Source: Chelydra serpentina (taxonomy: Eukaryota; Chordata; Testudines; Chelydridae). From it: a DNA stretch of 64,000 nt. Below are positions 31,735 to 44,432 of the stretch, one piece after another. The position numbers and the translations under genes were made by a program. Numbering within the stretch: position 1 is the first letter of the stretch; each line of letters starts with the position of its first letter. The notes under the pieces are model-generated. The model ran no database searches and had not been told where the DNA came from. It worked only from the letters and a program-made list of their open reading frames with translations. Location: positions 10,000,001 through 10,064,000 of the forward strand of contig JBAIAC010000033.1 in assembly GCA_037349315.1 (NCBI GenBank), written 5' to 3'.

Positions 31735-32280
31735 GTTTTCCCCTACACTGCAGTCCTTTTGCAGATCTCTCCCCTCCCCTCTTCCCTAATCCCTTCCAAT
31801 GGTTTCCAGTCCCAGTCTCCTTTTCCAGTATGCCCCAGTCTCTCTCCCTCCACCAACCTACTTGTCCAATCTGAATGCTCCCCCACATGCAGCCAAATGA
31901 TTCCTAGTCCCTCACATTTCTCTCATTGATTTCTCAGTCCCAGTCTCTTTGCCCAAACAGACCCAGCTACCTCTCCTTCCCCTGCCTCCCTTACTCATCC
32001 AGTTGGTCTCCTCCCTCAATCTCCAGTTACAGTCTCACCAGACTCCTTGTCCCAATCTACTCCTTTCCCTCCTCCCATGTCCAGATTTTGTCCAATCTGA
32101 ATAATTTGGATCAGATCACTTCCTCCTCCATGCTGCCTGAGTACAAACAAGGGGGAGGGAGTGTCACAGAGCACTGTGAGGAGAGAGAAACTCCCAGTGC
32201 CCAGCCCAGCCCAACCCTGGCCAGGAGCAACCACTACAGGGAAAGTCCTTCTGAGCCTCTGAAGCCCTAGACTGGAGGGA
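31735..32280 (+). repeat. Pyrimidine-rich degenerate repeat, right part
   Basis: Recurring TCCAGTCCCAGTCTCC, CCCCAGTCTCTC and TCAGTCCCAGTCTCTTTGCC up to about 32130, then less biased DNA. It produces Ser/Pro-rich frames (31582-31929, 31926-32270) with no homology. Confidence 0.55.
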
Positions 32281-32420
32281 GCATGCTCAGTTGCTCGGTA
32301 GGGATGGTGCATACACAGTCCAGTCACACACAGGAATTATGAGGAGATGAAGCATGCTCAACTACTTTGAGGGAATAGCGCACGTACACTCTGGTCAGCA
32401 CTAGGATCATGCTCAGCGAG
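32279..32420 (+). repeat. Short degenerate tandem repeat around GCATGCTCA
   Basis: AGCATGCTCAGTTGCTC, AGCATGCTCAACTACTT and ATCATGCTCAGCG recur about 72 and 56 bp apart with similar GTGCATACAC / GCGCACGTACAC interiors. A related GAGCATGCTCAGTCC occurs near 51889. Confidence 0.55.
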
Positions 32421-35011
32421 GACAAAATCTTTAGAGATTTTAGCTGACAGCAAAAGGCACAACCCTAATATAGAGACCACCCCTTTGCAAAATTTTGTAC
32501 ACCAGGTTCAAAGAGTGGGGGTGCCAAAGCATTTCAAAAAAGGTCACCAGACATTTTTGTATGGGTGATCAACATAGTTTTTCCTAGTTTCATTCTTAGA
32601 GATGGCGGAAGCATTTTGGCTGAAATTCTCCAATAAAATTCAGCCTGAGGCAGACATCCAGCATGGAAAATTTAAGCTCAAATGGTTAACATTTCGCAAA
32701 GTCATAAGCAAATGAAAACATGGTCTTATAATGTGAAGTGTCTAACAAACATAACAATAGGCAGTGCTACCAGCTCCCCTCCCCCCCTTAAATAAAAAAA
32801 CATACAAAATACTGGTTCTAGAAGACCAATTTCTGAGAACAAGAACAAAAACAAGCTAGTAAAAATGATGTGGGATGGGAGTGGGAGAGAAGATGCAGAG
32901 GAAATAGCAGTAAGTAAGAGTGGATGAATATTCAGAATGGGGAGCCACTTTTCACATTTTGTTCTGGATCCTGTAAGCCTCAACTGGTATGTTGCATCAG
33001 AATAAAGTCCTTGGGTCAAACGTATCCTTGGTGTGATTTGGATGAAATTGCACTGGATATTAATTTAGCTCCTAGATCCAAAATCAAGTCCACCAGAGCG
33101 CATGTTCACAGTTAAATTTCATGCAAAGTGATTCTGACAGCACTGACACAATTGCAATGGGATGTACATAATTCTATAATAGGGACATTATATAACTCCC
33201 ACACAACAAAAAGATTTAGCAGTTCTTTCAAAAAGAATCTGTACTAGCACATGATTTATAACAATAACAACTTGCACCTGCATGTCACCTATTATTCTCA
33301 AGGATCCCACAGTGCTTTATCAACTTAATGCAGGAATCACTTCATCTACCACTGAAATGCTTCTTTGGTGAAATATCTAACAGCACACACCACCAACATG
33401 ACACGGACGTTGAGATCTGGGAGTGAAAAATACCACGTACAGGTGAAACTATATTCTACCTATCTAAATTGCTTAGGTAGTTACTTAGTTATATGCATGT
33501 GCACATACTCACATGCAGTAAATCCCATATTAGGTATGTTAACAACTGCCTTGAAATTCTCCCCATCACCAGCACCATGAATTCCAGAATCTCATTCAGT
33601 CCCAGTTTGGAAAACAATCAAAATTAATCCTTATAATGAAATATTACTAACCTGTTCTCCATATGCATTAAAAAAAATCTGCATGCCAGATTTGTTATTT
33701 TCTATTCCCCGCAATTACAGTTTATGTCAACTTGAATTATATATAAAAACGCAAAACCTTGAAAAATACTCTTCAGTTAGAAATTCATATACCTTTCCAG
33801 TATGGGTTAAATAAATCATAAGTGATAATAACTGCAGTACTAGATTAAATACTTATTAATATCACATAAACAGAGTGGAGTAAATATATGGACAGTTATT
33901 TGTTTAGGGAAAAGTAATTTAAAATCCACATCAAAGGTGGTAAACTTCCTTTCAGGACAGTTTTCTAAGTATTTTATGTTGTTTCAGGATCAGGATCTAA
34001 TCGTGTGATTAAAGAAGGATGATAATATGGAATGGAAAAGAATCTGTTACAATTATGAATAGAAAGGAAATAAATCAAGGACTGGGCCATAGTGAAGCAA
34101 GTGAGGACAAAGACCTTAAAAAATTTTGAGCCAAATTCTCTGTGAGAGTAAACTGCCAGTTTGGCTGTCATTGATCTTCAACTCAAAGTTCCTACTAAAT
34201 TTATATTAAATTATGTTTGCATGTTATGGACCACATTTTCAGCAGTACTGAAACACCCCCCCTATTCTGTAGGCCCACTTTTGACAGTTCAACTAAATGG
34301 AATCAAAAAAGTGTACACCAACCCATCCATTCTTTGCATATAAATCAGCATGAGTGGGCCATCTGCCTTGCCCTGCAAGTCAAAATGATTGCTTGCATGC
34401 ACACCAGTTGAATGTATTCCCTACTTTTACATATACAAACACTTGCAACCCTATATGAAGGGCTTTTCTGTCAGTTTGTCATTTTTTAATTAAAAGCTAA
34501 TAAAATAGCCATGACTGCCAAATTATAACACAAAACAGTATATTATTCTAGACCAACAATTTCAGATGATAATAATCATTAAGTTTTCCCCATGAAAATA
34601 GTTTCAACCAAATAAACTGATGGGGTCAAAGCATCAATTAAATGAATGCAAGGCTTTCTTCATTATTCTTCATTTCTTACATTATTCAGGAGACGCAAAT
34701 AAGTCTCCTGAATGCGAAGGTTCATTGGTTTGAAGCTTTCCATAGTTACAGTGTAACCATAAATTTATTTTTTCCCCTTGTACTAAGTGTTTTCCAATAA
34801 AAACACACTTCCTTGAGTCCTGAGGGACAGTTCCTTCTTAAAATCATTTCATACTAGATTGCTGCTTTCTAACCTTGAAATTATTTTCTGCTGTCCACTC
34901 CTGATTTCTGTTTTTTTCTGCTGCTTTGCCTGCCAATCTACAGATTACCCACTTGGTCCAATTCTCTTTCATCAGATAACACTCACATCAGGGAAACACC
35001 TAAAAACAGAC
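32421..35011. other. AT-rich DNA with no gene recognised
   Basis: I see no exon or transposon end. AAGGATCCCACAGTGCTTTA near 33300 may be an old SINE or LINE remnant. Confidence 0.45.
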
Positions 35012-35112
35012 TAAAGAGACAAGGTAGGTGAGATAATATCTTATTGGACTAACTTCTGTTTGTGAAAGAGAGAAGATTTTGAGCTATGCAGAGCTCGGGA
35101 AAGGAGATGGAT
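35012..35112 (+). mobile_element. Penelope-related 3' end fragment
   Basis: ACAAGGTAGGTGAGATAATA followed by GGACTAACTTCTGTTTG is shared, in reverse, with 50371-50474. That copy also has GTAGCCATGTTGG, like the GTAGCCGTGTTAG of the clearer Penelope ends. Assignment to Penelope is therefore by chain of similarity. Confidence 0.5.
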
Positions 35113-38100
35113 GTGATCTCAGAACATGAAGAATTTGTGTCCTACAGTCAGTGAGACTGAACAAAGTCAGCATCTCTAAACTATTTTTAACTAATTTTAA
35201 AACTGATTAATAAATAAATATATTTATGAACAGAGAGCTTGGTATACTACATAGAAAAAAGTCAACATTTTCCAGTGGTTACCACATAGTTGACTTAGCT
35301 CTATCTCCTATTCTAAGTATAATTTCAGAAACCACTGTATGGTAACTGTTGGCAAATGTTAACTTTTTAATAGTAACCATTATGGGTCCAATTATGAGGT
35401 AATAACTCATGGTCTAAAGTACAGTACTATCCTACTTTGGGAACCAGTGTTGGATTTATTTTGCAAATAGCAGCAGCAGCAGCCTTCTTGCTTGTTTTCT
35501 GTAGACTTTGACCGAATGTTATCAAGAGTCAGAAATGAATCCTTCCCTTCTTTTTTATTATTAATGCTAGCCCTGTGTGGCCCTTTTGGTCACTGCATTT
35601 GTAATTTTGCAGATAAGGATGACTTAGGATACATGGTTTCTTAATGCTTTGGTACTATGGTCTATATAACTCCTGACAATAGTTAGGAAGTCATTACTTA
35701 AATGGGCTTTCAATCAGATCCATAGTGTGCAAGTTTTGCATATTTTGTATGTACTTGCCTTAATGTGGAATCTCAGTAAAACAAAAACTCTATCATGGCA
35801 ATTTAATGGAAAAGACACATTTACCTAATTTCCAAAGACATGATCCTTGACCAGTGAGTAGAAGTTGAATTAGCAGCTCATAAAATTTCTAAATGAGCAT
35901 GCACATTTATCTAGGAAACTAAGGATGGCATATCATTGTTATACACATTAATTGGGGGAAGTTTTGCTGAGAATTGCCTCTAAGATATTTTGCTTCTAAT
36001 GATACTCACCAATAGAACTTTTATCTTTTCAGGTTCATTTCAAGGAACTGCAAGTAACAACAGAATATATACTTTTTAAAAACCTGGTCAAACTGTTCCA
36101 AAGGAATGAATTTTATCTCATCCACCATACATTAGTTTTCTGTAGGCATGAATTGCAATGTGTATCAAATAATATTCAACAAGTACTAACTGCAATAAGG
36201 ATCATTTTTGCATTAGGTTTCTCAGTGCTCTTAAATCTGCCAAAGCATCCAAGAGAAAAGAGCATTTTCTACACACAACCTCCACAAGAAGAAGCTTCTA
36301 AAAAGATTTTGAGAGCCAATTTTTTCTGTCATTCTTACAGAGCTTTGTCAGCAGTTCACAAAGACACAAAAGAAAATTAATTAAAATGAAGGGGATTTCT
36401 AATGCGCAAATATGAGAATCCAAGGACTAATTTTCCTCCATCTGGGTAAATTTCAAGCAGAGAGTAATTAAGAAGCAGAGAGGAAATTAAAAAAAAGAAG
36501 TAGCTGACAGACACATGTGGACAGCAAGCAGAAGTTAATGTTTAGTCACATATAGATGTACTGTACAACTGTTCTTGAGGTTGTTTTTTAACATTTAGCC
36601 TTTTTAAATATAGGAGGATATGAATTACATTCCCTCTCTTTTTCAACTTAACAAAGACATGAAGTAATTGTTTCAGACTCCAGAAAGACGGTTTACCCTA
36701 ACAACATTTCCTGATAGTGTCCACATCAATGAATTTACAAAATTACATTTGTTAAGATTATCCCCCAGAGAGTGAAGACAGGTTGTGTTAAGCAGAGCAA
36801 TATGCTTCATAAAATCTCAAAACCATAGAATGATTCAAGTTAAAAAATGGCATATCAGGGAATTTATGTCACCAGGGGCTCTCCTGCCCACTCACTGCTC
36901 ACCCACACTAGTATCTTCCTTTTCAGACTCCTGATCCATTTAAGCTAAAGTTCTCTCTCCTCTGCCGACCCCCTTATCTACTCCAGTTTCCACTAAGGCC
37001 ATATCTCTGCTTGAGAAACTCCATCTTTCACTACAAATTCTCAATCTGATTCCACCATAGCTATTTCTCCCTTCCAAGTTATTATTGTCTCCCAATATAT
37101 TTCCAAATAGATTCTGCACCCCTCCCAATCTCCCTCAATGTAATGAAGCCCATTCATCTCCGGCATAGACTGTTTGGTCCAGTGCTGTTTCTTCCTCGAG
37201 CATCCAAGAGACTTTCAGACTTGCGTGGACTTGAACTAAATCCCATTCATAAAAATAATATTCTAAATTATTAATATGAAGACATGCTTCTATTTATAGA
37301 TTCAGCTTTCTGTTTAGGCCAAATCCTGAAGTATTTACTCATCATTTATTCTGGGAAAGTGCTCAACAATGTTGATTGAAGTTTTATTGACTGAAGCGGG
37401 TCTAATTTTTCCAGAATTTCTTTCATAAAAAATGTGCACATTTTTATTTATTTTAGAAAAACAAAAATGGGTTCATTTTCACTCCTGTAAAACAGATTTT
37501 CTGCATTTTTCATAATTTTTTTTTTAAATCAGCTCTATGCTAGCATAAGGATTGAGTAAAAATTGAATAATTTGACCCTGTTTGGATGATGCTTTGGGCT
37601 ACATCATAAGTATGCAATCTAATCATAGCATCAGACAGCATTATTGCTCTGCCGTAACTGCAGCCCAGGAAGGAGATTATGACTTTGGGGAGTCTCCCTC
37701 CTGGTCTTTTCACTGCTCCAAGGAAGACAAACAGTGATAGGTCTATACCTGTCCGTGTACAATCCCCACTGTGCCAGCATAGTTACAGTGCTGGGAAAGT
37801 TGGGGGAGCAAGGTCAAGGCTCTCTTCCACCCACCGATAGAGAGGGCAATACAGTAGCTCAGAGGAGCTTTCTTCCCCTCAAGTGAAGGAAGTGGTGGTA
37901 CGTCACAACAGTGCAAGGGAGTAGGTGGGTATCTTACAGTCCATCAAATTCCTTGCACTAGTGCACATAACAGACCATGATCTATTTGTTTATGCAGGAA
38001 TGCATGTTAGAGTGAGTGGAAAAACACTAATGCCATAACTCTGCAAATCCTGGTGTAGGATAAAAGACTAATGTATATTCATTCCCTTATTCATACGTCT

Positions 38101-38193
38101 GCAGGTTAAAAAAAAATAATTAAGTAGGTGGGGACATGGGTTGAAGCATGAATACCATTATACTAACGAGAAACTTGACTACACTTTCTCCTC
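35113..38193. other. AT-rich DNA with no gene recognised
   Basis: A (CAG)4 run near 35470 and a pyrimidine-rich part at about 36880-37140 are the only features noted. The frames at 36153-36380 and 36940-37128 show no motif. Confidence 0.45.
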
Positions 38194-38196
38194 TTA

Positions 38197-38492
38197 GGCT
38201 AGGTCTACACTACCCCCCCCTGTCGAACTAAGGTACGCAACTTCAGCTACGTGAATAACGTAGCTGAAGTCGAAGTACCTTAGTTCGAATGAAAAAGCAC
38301 TTACCCGGGATCCACACGCGGCGCGCAGGCTCCCCTGTCGACTCCGCCTACTCCGTTCGTCGAGCTGGATTACCAGCGTCGACGATGGAGCACTTCCTGG
38401 TTCGATTTATCGCGTCTTGACAAGACGTGATAAATCGAACCCAGAACATTGATCCCGCGCCTCCGACGCGACGGGTAAGTATAGACCTACCC
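38197..38492 (-). mobile_element. Harbinger-type MITE, 290-bp GTCTACAC family, copy C
   Basis: A 296-bp element with ends GGCTAGGTCTACAC and GTATAGACCTACCC and TTA on both sides (38194-38196 and 38493-38495). It is in the opposite orientation to copy A. It keeps both hairpins (ACTTCAGCTACGT...ACGTAGCTGAAGT and TTCGATTTATCGC...GATAAATCGAA). Confidence 0.9.
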
Positions 38493-38664
38493 TTACATTT
38501 TACTTCTGCTATCAGGCAGGAAAATTTGGCATCTTCATAGCAGTAGATCTCTACTGTGTACTAAATATAGTAAACATTCCACACTTCATACCTGTTCCAC
38601 TCAACTGCTATGTCAGGCAATGTTCCTTGGATATGAGAAAAAGATTTTCCATTTCCAATATCAT

Positions 38665-38925
38665 GAAGCATGGGGAAAGTGCACTGAACTGGGAGACAGG
38701 AGTTCCACTTTTACCTCTGCTGTTCACATTTCTGTGCACTTCACAGTCCTTACTATTGAACAAGGTCTCATATCCTACCCTAATACATACACAAAACCCC
38801 CTTTCTTATTTTACAAATAAGTTAAGTGAGAGATTGCACAAGGTCAGTTTAGACAGAGATAAGTACAGAACCCAGGCAAAACACAGCAGAATCAGGAGTA
38901 CCCATTCAGCCACACAGACTCTTAG
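38665..38925 (-). mobile_element. MIR-like SINE fragments
   Basis: TTTTACAAATAAGTTAAGTG followed by GCACAAGGTCAG and CAGAACCCAGGC (38808-38878) resembles reverse MIR. AAGTGCACTGAACTGGGAG (38678-38696) may be a second, oppositely oriented piece. Boundaries are uncertain. Confidence 0.42.
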
Positions 38926-39147
38926 TGTGAATGTACCAAATCTATGAGTGTTGATTGTGGTACTATGTGGAACAAAACCTAAGTGAAGAACATAGTTATT
39001 TATCACACAGATTGATTGCTCGTATGATACACTGGCAGGTTTTAAAAAGTCAGAGGTATGCATACTAGCATTCTCATTGCAGTGAGATCAGATTTCCCTG
39101 AACTCCAATCTTGCTATTCAGTTTACAATTAGATGTGCAACCTCTGT

Positions 39148-39436
39148 GGTTATGCCTGTACTACAATTAGGCACCTGTGGCTGGCCTGTGCCAGCTGACG
39201 TGGGCTCGTGGAGCTCGGGCTAAAGAGCTGTTTAACTGCAGTATAGATGCTGGGACTTGGGCTGTAGCCTTGGCTCTAGGACTCTGCAAGTGGGAAGGTC
39301 CCAGAGCTCAGGCTCTGCAACCCAAGCCCAAACGTCTACACCGCAATTAAACAGCCCTTTAGCCTGAGCACTGCAAGCCTGAGTCAGCTGGCACAGGCCA
39401 GCCACAGGTATCTAATTGCAGTGTAGAGATACTCTG
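39148..39436. mobile_element. Full-length foldback MITE
   Basis: The arm at about 39149-39199 (with CCTGTGGCTGGCCTGTGCC) is inverted at about 39384-39434 (GGCACAGGCCAGCCACAGG). Pairing continues inward through GGGCTAAAGAGCTGTTTAA and TTAAACAGCCCTTTAGCC, so arms of roughly 130 bp surround a short centre. It is non-coding. Confidence 0.8.
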
Positions 39437-39693
39437 TATCTGCAATGTGTTGGATCAGTTTTCAAAAGAGTAGTAGTCATCAAGATTAAAAAGTCGGAAC
39501 TCAAGAAGAGTTACCACACAATAGAATCTAAAATACCACCACTTCTCCCTATATTTAGATTATAAAATAACAGTGGAAACTGTGTGGTACCTGCAGGCAA
39601 ATGACTTCTGCTTAAAGGAAGTCAAAATATACTAGTACTGCTGAGATCATAACAAAAGCTCGAGTGGGTTACTGCTTAGCAGAGCCAAATGTC

Positions 39694-39955
39694 TGAGGTT
39701 ATGTCTACACTACAGAGACTACTGGAATAGCTATGCCAGCATAAACCTGAGGTGTTTGTTGGTCCCAAATGACGTTAGCTCTGTCGAAGGAAGCACCCTT
39801 CAATGAATGTAGCTGCATTTACACTGGTGGTTATGTTAGCGTAGCTACATTGATCAGGATGAGTTTTTTTTCCACACGAACCAACGCAGCTAGGCTGGTG
39901 GTGCTTTTCAGTATAAGACGCAGCTATGTCGACAGAAGAAGACTCCCATTGCCAC
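39694..39955. mobile_element. MITE with GTCTACAC-type left end
   Basis: Starts GAGGTTATGTCTACACTAC and contains GCTATGCCAGCATAAAC, TTAGCGTAGCTACATTGATC and CGCAGCTATGTCGACAG, characteristic of turtle Harbinger-type MITEs. The right end is not clear, so it may be truncated. Confidence 0.5.
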
Positions 39956-41246
39956 AGACTTACGATTACATTGTTTTGCTTTCCTACATATCAAAACATG
40001 ATACTTTATATTGAAATTTCCAAGGCTTTGCATTACAGGTACCCCCAGAAACTTGTATCGCCATCACTTTGTCCTTATATACCATCAGTTTAGCATCACC
40101 TTTATAATCTACATAGACACTGTTTTGATTTTACTCATATAATGTATAGACTCTGATTTTGCAATTATATGCCCTAACATTTCCTCATGTAAACGCATCA
40201 GCCATGAACTGGAACTGACATTCTTTGTCTTTTTTCATATCTGAACCTCAGGTTCATAGACTTGAAATTACTCCAATTTGCCTTTTCTCATGTTGTAAAA
40301 TGGCATGTATAAACTTGTAGTGACATCATTTAGCATTTCCTCACATCATAACATCATCTTGGCTATAAAAGTAGATGGGCATATTACACATAATGACTAC
40401 AGAAAAAGGTGCATTAATGTGCATTTTCTCACCATATCGTGACTGTGATCAAATTGCACTTATATCAACTACTTACAAAATGTCACTCTTGTATATTAAA
40501 TTAAACTGGCATTATAATTTTTATGACAGACACATAAGTAATGCAAAGCAAATTAAAGACAAAAGAAAAAATAAAGAATAGATCTGCATTCAAATATGTA
40601 GAGAAATATACATAGGCTAGTAATCATTCAATGATAAAGAGATGGGCAGAGACACCTGTAACTTGGCTCAGTTGCCCTTAAATCTTTTCCAGTGACTCTC
40701 CCAGGGGAGCATCTATATAATATCCTTCCCACATGCACACCCTTGCCTCTTATAGAGGACCAGAGATGCTAAAATGTCTAGACAAAGAAGAGCCATGATA
40801 CTGATATCGAAGTACCACAGTTCAAAGAGTTTCTTTGCTTTTCAGGGTGGCACTATTTTAACAAGCCAATTACTTTAACATTTTTTTAATTCATTTTCAC
40901 TTTTTCAACAGAAGTTTGGTTTCAGCAATGGAATCTCACACTGCAGTGACATCATCTTGTGTGTCCAAAGACGTGTTCTGCAATTTTATATCCATTTTGA
41001 CTAACATCAAGCGTACATTACATTTAAGTCACAGTCTTGAAGTGAAACTATCCTGACAACTTTAACTACTGAAGAGCAAAACACAAAGGAGATGTACTTC
41101 TATTTTACTCTGGTATAGTGATATAGACATTTTTTCAGCAATATTTCTAGGGCTGGCTGGAACATTTAAATGACACTACCTAGAAACAGGCAGTGATCAA
41201 ATGTGCCGCATTTGCCTTTTTTCATACACGATAAGAACGAGTTATA
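39956..41246. other. AT-rich DNA with no gene recognised
   Basis: No exon or transposon end recognised. CATCA/ATCAT motifs recur between 40050 and 40450 but without a clear period. Confidence 0.45.
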
Positions 41247-41248
41247 TT

Positions 41249-41279
<31 letters not shown>
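41247..41279 (+). repeat. (TTTC)n microsatellite
   Basis: About eight TTTC units running directly into a TG repeat. Confidence 0.95.

Positions 41280-41332
<53 letters not shown>
41280..41332 (+). repeat. (TG)n microsatellite
   Basis: About 26 uninterrupted TG units next to the TTTC tract. It is likely polymorphic. The Cys/Val frames across it (41201-41497) are artefacts. Confidence 0.96.
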
Positions 41333-41334
<2 letters not shown>

Positions 41335-41434
41335 GACTTATTACTGCCAGCAATGGATTCTGCACTGGGAAAAAACAAACTCCAAAAATGTTAACAAATG
41401 TAACAAAATTTCTAACCGATACAGTGTATACAGT

Positions 41435-41570
41435 TTCAGTGTAGTAGCCGTGTTAGTCTGTGTCAGCAAAACGAAGATAAGAAAGAAAAACTTGTAGCAC
41501 CTTAGAGACTAACAAATTTATTTCAGCATAAGCTTTCGTGGGTTAGAACCCACTTCATCGGATGCATGGA
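41435..41570 (-). mobile_element. Penelope-like element 3' end with 10-bp duplication
   Basis: A 136-bp insert containing GTAGCCGTGTTAGTCTG, AACTTGTAGCACCTTAGAG and AGCTTTCGTGGGTTAGAACC, the reverse complement of 16463-16545. It is flanked by TGTATACAGT at 41425-41434 and 41571-41580. The hammerhead-like fold is on the minus strand at 41526-41564. Confidence 0.87.
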
Positions 41571-41580
41571 TGTATACAGT

Positions 41581-43041
41581 GTTAACAAATGAAACCTGCC
41601 GGCCCAATGATAGACATCTGTTGATTTGAAAATATGTCCAGGCTTATTTCCTAGATATACTCATTTAGAATAACCTACCCCCCTTCCTAAATTGTTAAAA
41701 CTCAAGCTATATCAAGAATTACAGCTTTCTTTTAAACTGTCATTCACACTGTTCTCTCCCATCTTGCAGTTCTAAAGTCCAAAATAACCAAACAAAAGCT
41801 TATTGAAAAGAAAATTGATAGGAATAATGCTTTTTACCTCTAGTTTTCATCCCAACATCCTTGTATTGTGAAGGCCACTCACCACTAAGGTATTTTTTCT
41901 GTTCTTTCCACCAGTTTAGAAAGCAAAATAATTAATTCCTGAACATTTGTAAGCTATCTTGCAGAGAACCATTGTTAAAGTTATGAAAACTGTTAATGAT
42001 CTAACCAGGGGAATACAATTTCAGCTGGCCTAAAGTTACTTGCAGACTTAAAATTGGAGGCTATCAGTGTAAAAATACATACACAAATGTTTGCACCAAA
42101 AATATTGCACAAGAACATGCATTTTTATGTGCAAATCAGACATGTGGATCAGTGCTCAGACTTCGCACTATGCATCGAAAACAGGTATCCCCCAAATTTT
42201 GTGGGAATACAATCACAGGCAATTGGTAAAATCTACCCTCAACGGCTTTCAAATTGATTTCACAATTTATTATTTAGTGCAGAATTGATTGTGGCATAGT
42301 CTCTGAAAAACCAATGACAGCTCCCCTTTCAGTGTGGGGGCAAGAAATCCTGGCTCAAATCTTCAGTTGGTATAAACTGACATCAATGGGCTATGCCAAT
42401 CTACACTATGTGAGGATCTGGTCCCCTACATATACAGCTCAGCTGCTGTACACCACCACCCATCAATCCAGATCAGCAGATCAAATGAGATTGAGAAATA
42501 AGATTGACAAACTCAGAATAAAACTTTCATTGATGACACACTTGTTCTACATCTACAATTCCTGTACAATTTAACTGTCCTCTCTCTACATTTCTTTTCC
42601 TCCATTTTTTAAACAATCCTCTTTCTTCTCCATGCTTACACAGCCTTTCCTTCCCCTAATAGCTTACACCTCTCACTTTCTTATCTCTACTTCTGTCTCA
42701 CAGCTCCTTGCACCTCCATCCTTCTCTTGGCATGAGGACCAGTGCTCTCCTGGCTAACAGAAGAGCAACTATGCCAGTATGACTAGCTTATTGCAAATAA
42801 TGAGAAAAATTCACTTAGATTGTGTCTAAAAATGCCTTTCAACTATGTTCACCGCCTCTTTTTATCAATTTGCATAAATATTTGTGCAAATAAACTTTTG
42901 CTCATATGAACATTCACGTATGAATTTTGGGATTTTAGTAGAGATTTATTTAATTAGAAATTAAATGTATTTCATGAAGAAGTAAAGCAGTAGCCACCTT
43001 AGAAACCTCTTTACAATATTAATTTATCAGAGAACAGAAAT
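41581..43041. other. No gene recognised
   Basis: A possible foldback fragment near 42350-42420 (CAGTTGGTATAAACTGACATC). Nothing else recognised. Confidence 0.45.
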
Positions 43042-43046
43042 ACCAT

Positions 43047-43629
43047 TGTGATAGAGTGTGTAGGTCCCACATGGACAAAGAAGGGGCCAGCGAGGCACCA
43101 GAGCTAGCCCCACCCATCCAGCCCTGTCAATCATGTATGATAGGGAGGCCTTTGAAAGGAGGAAAGCTGCAGTCAGCAGGTAGGGAAGGTGTAGAACTGC
43201 CCTAAGCAGCATATGGCAGAAGCAACTCCTGAAGCTGTGGAGGGAACTCTTAGGCAGGAAGCCTTCACCCCAACCCTGAGGAGAGTACAACAGACTCCCC
43301 GCGTAAGAGACAGGCTGAGTTGGTCTCAGAGACTCAGCCAGAGCAATTTCCACAAACCCAGCATCTGGGGCTGGGTTGTTGTTAGCACTACAGACTTCCC
43401 ACTCACCCCCCACTGCTTTGCTGGGACTCCAGGGAAGGGATATCCCTGAATGCTTGTGGGATTGTGGCTTTCATTTTGACCCCCCCCAGCTGGAGAGACT
43501 TGAAGCACAAGGGCAGAACACCCACATGCCAATAGTGGGGACGTGGGGCCCAGGTTGTGACCACCCAATATAGCTAATTGGGTGTGGTCAGGTTCCCCCG
43601 AGGGAGGAACCACCAAGGACTCTGTTACA
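43047..43629. mobile_element. Solo LTR, 583 bp
   Basis: Starts TGTGATAGAGTG and ends CTCTGTTACA with a perfect 5-bp duplication ACCAT (43042-43046 and 43630-43634). There is no clear TATA or AATAAA, so orientation is not assigned. The overlapping frames at 43027-43634 lie inside the LTR and have no known motif. Confidence 0.85.
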
Positions 43630-43634
43630 ACCAT

Positions 43635-44432
43635 GATGTGATTTTAAGTGACCTATCACCACATGAATATAGAATAGTAACTATCAAATTCACAGATATC
43701 TGCAGAGATAAATTTGTGAACACTATTACTAGTGAGGCAGAAAATTTGTTCAGACTAAACATTTGAACTATGGCAAATTTGTATAAAAAAATCCAGCCTA
43801 TTTTGTGAATAAGAAATAAGGCTAAATTTGCATTGTAACTAGTTTGTGATGAATTGTTCACCCAGCTCCAGCAACAGAGATTCTACCTGAATCATTTTTA
43901 GTCTTAGACTATACACTACTATCCAATGCAAAAAAATTGAGACTTTAAACAGTTTGTAACCTAAACCAGCAGGAAACCACAACACATATGCTGCCTAACT
44001 AAATGTTATTCTTTATCAAAACTATTTTGTAGAGCAAGTTATTTTTCCACCCTATTTCTCCTTCTCTTTTGTCTCCTCTTGTCCTTTTACATCATGGCAA
44101 TTGAGAAATACCATAGAGATTTTTTGTGGAGGTTTTTTTTTTTTAGACAGTATTTTGGTTTTTATTATGCTCATGGCTAGTTATCAATGGGAAATGAATA
44201 CAGTAAGGCTCTGCAGAATTTTTGTGGGTCCTCTGTGAAGGCGAGAAAAATATCCACAGATTATATTAAAACTTTTCCACAGGTTTCTTTCAGACAAGTT
44301 GCTCATAAATATGCATGGTAATGTTGGAAGTGTTAATTAATACATCTGAACCTGCTGTCACCTAAAATGCTTTTAAGAAAAAATATATGAGGAAAACAAG
44401 ATAGAGATATGGAGTACAGTTGTACTCTTCAT
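43635..44432. other. AT-rich DNA with no gene recognised
   Basis: Nothing recognised. Confidence 0.45.

Noticed and set aside
41247..41332. CRISPR-like array
   Set aside because: Simple dinucleotide and tetranucleotide repeats without spacers, in a vertebrate genome.
41201..41497. Cys-Val and Phe-Leu-Ser repeat frames
   Set aside because: They are translations of the TTTC and TG microsatellites.
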